64,000 nucleotides of DNA from Anniella stebbinsi (lineage: Eukaryota; Chordata; Lepidosauria; Squamata; Anniellidae). A program made the position numbers and the translations under genes. The notes under the pieces are model-generated. The model saw only the letters and a list, made by a program, of their open reading frames with translations. It was not told the origin of the DNA and ran no database searches. Location of the stretch: positions 58,877,001 to 58,941,000 of the forward strand of contig JARDYH010000002.1 of NCBI GenBank assembly GCA_029215795.1. Direction: 5' to 3'. Below are positions 58,691 through 64,000 of the stretch, one piece after another. How positions within the stretch are numbered: position 1 is the first letter of the stretch; each line of letters opens with the position of its first letter.

Positions 58691-58808
58691 TTACTAGATA
58701 CAAAAGAGATTTTTTGAGATATTGAAGGAAGCATGAAAAATGTTTATAAACAAAAGCAGAAAGGCCATCTTTTAAAGTTTCTTGTTCATTACAGTAACAT
58801 ACCAGAAG

Positions 58809-58810
<2 letters not shown>

Positions 58811-58852
<42 letters not shown>
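58811..58852. repeat. (AT)n microsatellite
   Basis: About 21 AT units, 15 bp upstream of the hAT copy at 58867. Confidence 0.95.
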
Positions 58853-58854
<2 letters not shown>

Positions 58855-58866
58855 TATCCCTTAATT

Positions 58867-59186
58867 TAGGCTGACCAGATAAAATCCAGGTCAGGGCTCA
58901 TGTAACTTTAACAGTCGTAGAGAAAAGGGAATTTCAGCCAGGGTCATTTGTATGCAATTAGTTCCTGGTGAAATTCCCTCTTCAACACAACAGTTAAAGT
59001 TGCAGGCACTATACTAGAGTGACCATATACAAAAGAAGGCAGGGCCCCTGCAACTTTAACTGTTGTGATGAAGAGAGAATTTCACCAGAAACTAATTGCA
59101 TACAAATGACACTGGCTGAAATTCCCTTTTCTCTACAACTGTTAAAGTTACATGAGCCCTGACCTGGATTTTATCTGGTCACCCTA
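58867..59186. mobile_element. Compound palindromic hAT MITE, copy C
   Basis: 320 bp, ends TAGGCTGACCAGATAAAATC and TATCTGGTCACCCTA. Exact target duplication ccttaatt (58859-58866, 59187-59194). Confidence 0.9.
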
Positions 59187-59227
59187 CCTTAATTGCACTG
59201 ATTAAAATTTGTTTCATTTCATTTACT

Positions 59228-59354
59228 GACTAAGGCAGGATCTACACTACTGCTTTAAAACGGTTTATAACAGTAGTGACAACTGTTGGGGCCCAGGACA
59301 CAACTCCATATACAGTTTTCAAAAAGTTTTATCCTGTTTGGTGTAGATCTGGAC
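59228..59354. mobile_element. MITE, GGC-ATCTACAC ends
   Basis: Left 'aaggcaggatctacactact', right 'ttggtgtagatctggact'. It is the reverse complement of the element at 16941, including the 'aaaacggtttataacagt' segment. About 125 bp. Confidence 0.7.
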
Positions 59355-59455
59355 TGCGATCTTGTGCATGCTCAGTAACCATGAGTAGATCAGCTGCAAG
59401 TTCTGCTGGTCTTGTATTTTTGTCTGAAAGTGTTTCTTAATAGTAACTCCTATGG

Positions 59456-59742
59456 TAGGCTGACTATATGAAAAGGAGGACAGGGCTCATGTAACTTTAA
59501 CAGTTGTAGAGAAAAGGGGATTTCAGCCAGCGTCATTTGTATGCAATTAGTTCCTGGTGAAATTCCCTCTTCATCACAACAGTTAAAGTTGCAGGGGCCC
59601 TGCCTTCTTTTGTTTATGGTCACTCTAGTATAATGCCTGCAACTTTAACTGTTGTGATGAAGAGGGAATTTCACCAGGGACTAATTGCATATAAATGACA
59701 CTGGCTGAAATTCCCTTTGCTCCTTTTCATATGGTCAGCCTA
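59456..59742. mobile_element. Compound palindromic hAT MITE, copy D
   Basis: 287 bp. Ends TAGGCTGACTATATG and ATATGGTCAGCCTA. The right half lacks about 30 bp next to its terminus, so the arms are unequal. Flanks tcctatgg and cctaaggg allow only an imperfect target duplication. Confidence 0.8.
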
Positions 59743-59969
59743 CCTAAGGGAGTCTTGCACAGTGATATTTTTTTAAAAAATGAGGGAATAAATGATGTAA
59801 AGTGTAGCCTGAAGAGGCGATTTGATTGCTAAGTGTTGCTACATAGTTTGCATTTTTTACTGCTTCAGGATCACTAGATGCCAATATAAAGTCAATTTTT
59901 TGTATAAAACTAGGGGTTAAGTTAAAAAAAAAAAAAGATGCTGTGTGTGTCTTTTACATTATTTAGGCT

Positions 59970-60301
59970 GCAATCCTTTGCCCAATGACCTCGAAGTAAA
60001 CTCAATACAGTTAGGGTGACCAGATAAAATCCATGTCAGGGCTCATGTAACTTTAACAGTTGTAGAGCAAAGGGAATTTCAGCGTTCTTTTGCATCTGGT
60101 CACTCTAGTATAGTGCATGCACCTTCAACTCTTGTGATGAAGAGGGAATTTCACCAGGAACTAATTGCATACAAATGACACTGGCTGAAATTCCCTTTGC
60201 TCTACAACTGTTAGTTACATGAGCCCTGACATGGATTTTATCTGGTCAGCCTAAAGACAGTAAACTCAATTGAGCTTACTTCTGAGTAGGATTATGCTAT
60301 G
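59970..60301. repeat. Short palindromic repeat interrupted by hAT copy E
   Basis: 'ggctgcaatcctttgcccaa' (from 59968) and 'ttacttctgagtaggattat' (to about 60296) are the two ends of the short family at 27631. The hAT element at 60012-60253 splits it. Confidence 0.75.
60012..60253. mobile_element. Compound palindromic hAT MITE, copy E (internally deleted)
   Basis: 242 bp, TAGGGTGACCAGATAAAATC to TATCTGGTCAGCCTA. Target duplication aatacagt (60004-60011) and aagacagt (60254-60261), one mismatch. The left half has lost most of its interior, from the 'tcagcc' word to 'ttcttttgcatctggtcact'. Confidence 0.85.
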
Positions 60302-60397
60302 CCGTCTAGTCATAACTACAAAGTTAACCAGAATTAACCTGGACTTCACATTGACTATCCATTTAATATTGCTAGTATATTAAATGTCTGACTTGTG

Positions 60398-60630
60398 GAT
60401 TGTGGTGTATTGGCTAGAGTGTCAGACTGAGAGTCGGGAAATCTGGGTCCCCACTCAGCCATGGAAGCTCACTGGGTGACTTTGGGCCAGTCACAGACTT
60501 TCAACCCAACCTACCTCATAGGGTTGTTGTTGTGAGGATAAAATGCAGAGGAGGAGGATTATGTATGCCACCTTGGGTTCCTTGAAGAAAAAATGATGGG
60601 ATATAAATGTAATAAATAAATAAATAATTG
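60398..60630 (+). mobile_element. Sauria SINE, full length
   Basis: A box 'tggtgtattggctagagtgt', B-box region 'atctgggtccccactc', 'actgggtgactttgggccag', then 'tagggttgttgttgtgagga', 'tgccaccttgggttccttga' and the (AAAT)n end (60611-60630). Head, body and tail are in the order expected for the lepidosaur Sauria SINE. Confidence 0.9.
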
Positions 60631-60693
60631 TAAACTCTGTAATCTTGTAACTTGTAGTCAGATGTTTTGATAGTGGTATAGGGTTTGGTAGAA

Positions 60694-60695
60694 AC

Positions 60696-60726
<31 letters not shown>

Positions 60727-61190
60727 TATTTATTTATTTATCACCGCCTCTCCCAACGGATCGAGGCGGGGAACAACACCAAACACAAAATACAAAAACT
60801 GATTAAAAGCAGATAAAACCAGTACATCATTAAAATACCAATAAAACACCAATAAAACACTTTAAAATTCATCTAGGTAGGCCTGCCAGAAGAGATCAGT
60901 CTTTATAGATCTTTTAAATTCCTGAAGACCAGTAAGTTGGCGAATCTCTCCCGGCAAGTCATTCCACAATCTGGGAGCGGCAGAAGAGAAGGTCCTCTGG
61001 GTAACGGTTGTCAGTCTAGTTCTTGTTGACTGTAATAAATTCTTCCCAGAGGACCTGAGCGTGCGGGGCGGATTGTATGGGAGAAGGCGATCCCGTAGGT
61101 AACCTGGACCCAAACCATGTAGGGCTTTAAAGGTAATAACCAACACTTCGTACTTCGCCCGGAAACTGATTGGCAGCCAGTGAAGGCCAT
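60694..61190 (-). mobile_element. L2-like LINE 3' part, intact C-terminal frame
   Basis: (AAT)n tail (60695-60725), the 3' motif 'ggatcgaggcggggaacaac', then on the minus strand an open frame 60862-61146 (94 codons) for the ORF2 C-terminus: ALHGLGPGYLRDRLLPYN, RTFSSAAPRLWNDLPGEI and end YLDEF. It is the same subfamily as 9.2-10.0 kb, with few differences, so both are recent. Truncated 5' at nearly the same point. Confidence 0.9.
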
Positions 61191-61484
61191 ATGGTGAGTG
61201 TTTATCACCAGTTCTCCCAATAGTGTTTAGCTAAAAATCTGCAAAAGGCTATGCCTGGAGAAACACCTTTAATAGAAATTGACTTGTCAAAATCTAGTTT
61301 ATATTACATCTCAAGTGTTACAATATTTTAAGGAGAGCCGCCCTTTCTTGCTTAATATTAAATCACACTGAATAGGCCTGAGAAAAGGTTGCTACAGTGA
61401 CCCAATCATTCTTTATCTCTTCTTTCTCCACCCTTTCAACTGCCTGAATTCTACACACAATGAAATGTCACATATTTCACACCA
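61191..61484. other. Unassigned non-coding sequence
   Basis: No gene or repeat recognised. Confidence 0.5.
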
Positions 61485-61892
61485 GGATTGCAATCCTATA
61501 CACTAGGGTGACCAGTTAAAATCTAGGTCAGGGCTCATGTAACTTTAACGGTTGTAGAGAAAAGGGAATTTCAGCCAGTGTCATTTGTATGCAATTAGTT
61601 CCTGGTGAAATTCCCTCTTCATCACAACTGTTAAAGTTGCAGGGGCCCTGCCTTCTTTGTATATGGTCACTCTAGTATAGTGCCTGCAACTTTAACTGTT
61701 ATGATGAAGGGGGAATTTCACCAGGAACTAATTGCAGACAAATGACACTGGCTGAAATTCCCTTTTCTCTACAACCGTTAAAGTTACATGAGCCCTGACC
61801 TGGATTTTACCTGGTCACCCTACTATACACAGTTACCTGGGAATAAGTCCTATTAAACTCAGTGAGGCTTGCTTCTGGTTAGACATGCATGG
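61485..61892. repeat. Short palindromic repeat interrupted by hAT copy F
   Basis: 'ggattgcaatcctatacac' (to 61503) and 'agttacctgggaataagtcc' onwards (from 61831) are one short repeat. It is split by the hAT element at 61504-61822; removing it and one duplication restores a continuous repeat. Confidence 0.85.
61504..61822. mobile_element. Compound palindromic hAT MITE, copy F
   Basis: 319 bp, TAGGGTGACCAGTTAAAATC to TACCTGGTCACCCTA. Exact target duplication ctatacac (61496-61503, 61823-61830). Confidence 0.95.
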
Positions 61893-62572
61893 GATTTCAC
61901 TTCATGAGGCTGCATTGGATAGGAAAAAGATGAATCTGAGTGCTAAAGGTTGAAATTGCAAGAAAATTGCAAGAATTGATAATATTTAGAGGTTTTCCCA
62001 GTCCTTGTGCTTAGGATTTGGGTAGAAATCGGTTTAGGGCACAATCCTATGCATGCTGCCTGTGGAATGCTGGGATTTGTAGGACTTTTTTTCTGTCTAA
62101 ACATGCATAGGCTTGCACCTTCAACATTCCTTTCTAACCATTCTTTACCTAACCTTTCTTTATTGAATATTTCCCATTTAGTCTAGCACTGGTGTACCCC
62201 CTCTTAACCACAGTGTTCTTTAGCTACTTTCCTCTAATCCAGGACCATTTTTAGAAAAATGGAAAATAATATATTTTCTTTTCTATTGATCTTTTATAAG
62301 GACAGCAAAAAGAACTGCCACAAAGAAATTTGTACAGCAACTAAAAATACATGTTAATTTCAGATACATTGAATGTCTCACTTGTTCTTTATTTCTGTGA
62401 ATTTTAACATTGACATATTCTGTAGAACAGGTTTGTCTTAATTGTGAGCTGTAGAATCAGACATGTGACCAAGGCACTGCCCCCTTGGGGGCTGGTCATG
62501 TCAGGATGGGAACGTCGCCTTGGGGGCTGGGCATGTTGTCCTCCTTTTTGGTTTCCAAAATATGTTCACCCT
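61893..62572. other. Mostly unassigned; possible hAT end at right
   Basis: 62500-62572 contains a duplicated 'ccttgggggctgg' word (62483, 62518) and ends 'tatgttcaccctacc', the inverse of a TAGGGTGA-type terminus. The left end is not found. Confidence 0.45.
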
Positions 62573-63525
62573 ACCTGAAAGACCTCCTTCTTCCATATGA
62601 ACCTGCTAGGGTTTTAGGATCTTTGAGGGAAGCCCTTCTATCAATACCATCTTCTTTATATGCATGTTTAGTGGGGATATGAGAGAAAACCTTCCCAGTG
62701 GCTGCCCCCAAGTTTTGGAACTCCCTGCTGAGGGCAGCTTGTTGGGGAAAATCAAAGTCTAAGTTGATTGGACAAAAGTTTTAGTGTCCAGAAGGACTGA
62801 GCAAGCCAGCTGAATTCAATAAGCAAGGAGAGAATGTTTTTTCTAGACAGAATGTAAAGGTCAATCTGATAGTGGTAATATTTCTGCTAGGATAAGGTAA
62901 TTGATCTGTGCTGAGCTAGAGTCCAGAAATGTATAAAGACAGCTTTAATTGTAATGGCTGTGTGGTGGGTCAGGCTGGAGTTATGTTGGATGGAGACTGG
63001 TGTTTATGAGAGATTTATGAAGGACTGGGCTATGCTATAGCCATATGGAAATAACTGTATATATCTGGAGAAACCAGTTGTGCTTTGTATATATTTTATA
63101 TTGGAACACCAAGTAAAAGACTTGTATTATACACAGCTTACTAAGTGTGAGTATTTCTTCTGCTGCTGGGATTTTACTGGACTTTATTGCTTACTCAAGC
63201 GCAGGCAGCGTTTGTTGCTTCCCTCAACACCGCTAAGTAGCTCTGTCCCCATGTTTTCCTTCTGCTGGCAGACAAAGATGTTTCTATTCAGGCAGAGCCT
63301 TGACATATATTCTGGTCTGTTGCTGAATTGAGTTTTCTTTGATTGGTGCTGTTCATTTATTTTATTGCTGTGTTTTTAATATTTTTAGTTTTACGTTATG
63401 TTTTAATTCAGATTTTGTTTTGGGTTTTGTTTTTGTTTTGTGTTTTAACTGGTTTTTATTGTTTGCTGCCTTGAGCACCATGTTTTGGCAGAAAAGTGGG
63501 AGATTAAATAAATAAAAAAATAAAC
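62573..63525 (+). mobile_element. CR1/L2-clade LINE 3' part, interrupted by an LTR
   Basis: 62573-62739 encodes the degraded C-terminal end of ORF2 ('ccaagttttggaactccctg' for a P-x-FWNSLP-like segment), continuing at 63235 with 'gacaaagatgtttctattca' and a 3' UTR ending 'gtgggagattaaataaataa' (63499-63518). The subfamily differs from the (ATT)n-tailed copies. The gap holds a solo LTR. Confidence 0.8.
62740..63229 (+). mobile_element. Solo LTR inserted in a LINE
   Basis: 490 bp, begins TGTTGGGG and ends CCCTCAACA, short inverted ends with TG..CA. A 5-bp duplication cagct (62735-62739) / ccgct (63230-63234), one mismatch, flanks it. A TATA-like word 'tgtataaagac' is at about 62930 and a T-rich, polyadenylation-like area near 63085-63110. 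It lies exactly where the LINE coding remnant is interrupted, which supports both borders. No internal retroviral sequence remains. Orientation is from the TATA-like word. Confidence 0.8.
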
Positions 63526-63545
63526 CCTGGCTGCCTCTACAAGAG

Positions 63546-64000
63546 AGGTTTAAAGCTCTTTCAAGGCGCTTAAAAAATTTTACCTCTACAAGGAGGGAGC
63601 GCAAATCGGGCGTAGAGGCGCGCTATCCCTCCGATTGTGCGCATTATCAAATGCGCGTTAAATAGCGAGTTTTATTTTGCGGCGGGATGTGAAGCCGGCA
63701 CCCTGCCTCCTGAGTGCTGCTGCTGCTGCTGCTGCTGCTGCTGGCTCCCCTGCTCGGCTCCTGGCTCCGCTCCTACCGGGCTCCCGCTGACCTCTCGCTC
63801 TCGGTCTTCCAGCTCCCTTTTCCCTTTTTCTTGCCCTGTTCCCTCCCCCCTTGCTCCGTTTCATTCAATCGCCCCATCAGTTCCTTCGCTCTCCAGCAAA
63901 ACAACTCGCAGGGACCTGCCTTAAAGAGACAGGCGCCCGCCCTACCTCCCCCCTCCCCCCTCCCCTCTCCCTGCCTGCCTCTCGTGCAGAGGTATTAGGC
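63546..64000. promoter_or_regulatory. CpG-rich segment at right edge, possible promoter or 5' exon
   Basis: By eye about 28-30 CpG in 450 bp, far above the rest of the window. It starts with 'aagctctttcaaggcgctta', passes a (CTG)8 run at 63716-63741, then a pyrimidine-rich area ending 'tgcctgcctctcgtgcagag'. An AT/GC-mixed part (63600-63680) with 'gcgcg' words precedes it. Read plus, the CTG run gives a leucine stretch, but no ATG opens that frame within the segment. Possible CpG-island promoter or first exon of a gene beyond the window; a CpG-rich repeat is the alternative. Confidence 0.4.
63716..63741. repeat. (CTG)n trinucleotide run
   Basis: About eight to nine uninterrupted CTG units. 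Confidence 0.9.

Noticed and set aside
63714..63998. Leucine-rich N-terminal signal peptide at the right edge
   Set aside because: The apparent start is GTG, not ATG, and the leucine run is only the CTG repeat.

Overview
The window is vertebrate nuclear DNA, most likely from a squamate reptile (lizard or snake). The evidence is the repeat complement: Sauria-type tRNA SINEs with the lepidosaur 3' tail, a second tRNA-derived SINE with a glutathione-like A box context (tagctcag..tagagca), many 5'-truncated L2/CR1-clade LINE copies that end in (ATT)n or (TTTA)n, one bird/reptile-type CR1 3' end, and short non-autonomous hAT and Harbinger-like elements. I recognise no intact protein-coding gene, rRNA, tRNA gene or CRISPR array. 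The long open frames are either chance or LINE remnants. The DNA reads as intergenic or deep-intronic sequence.

Layout. 1-10 kb: mostly unique sequence with one possible 51-nt internal exon (1551-1601), two minus-strand L2 remnants, two hAT-like elements with 8-bp target duplications (3179-3501, 4717-5100) and a nested L2-in-L2 locus at 9.2-10.0 kb. 10-20 kb: unique sequence, a 1.1-kb minus-strand L2, a possible conserved non-coding element near 14.1 kb, a CR1 end, a SINE next to a MITE, and an L2 copy split by a ~560-bp palindromic element. 20-32 kb: a nested hAT-in-hAT locus, a compound palindromic hAT element, a near-perfect 77-bp hairpin at 27.8 kb and a CpG-rich LTR-like block at 28.3-29.0 kb. 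32-48 kb: a degenerate tandem of ~150-bp units, a possible retroelement tail with an acidic ORF, the largest L2 copy (37.1-38.6 kb, with recognisable reverse-transcriptase residues) and numerous microsatellites. 48-64 kb: Sauria SINEs, a clean hAT copy, a 568-bp Harbinger-like element, a foldback whose arms are CT and GA microsatellites, a dense cluster of five compound palindromic hAT copies within 6 kb, a solo LTR inserted in a LINE, and a CpG-rich segment running off the right edge that may be a promoter or 5' exon of the next gene.

How the parts relate. The repeats allow a relative chronology: L2 copies and an older hAT family serve as landing sites for younger palindromic hAT elements and for the LTR. 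Two copies of the compound hAT family sit inside two copies of the same older short repeat. The most unusual signal is structural: many elements here are long inverted repeats able to fold into double-stranded RNA if transcribed. No functional gene system is evident.
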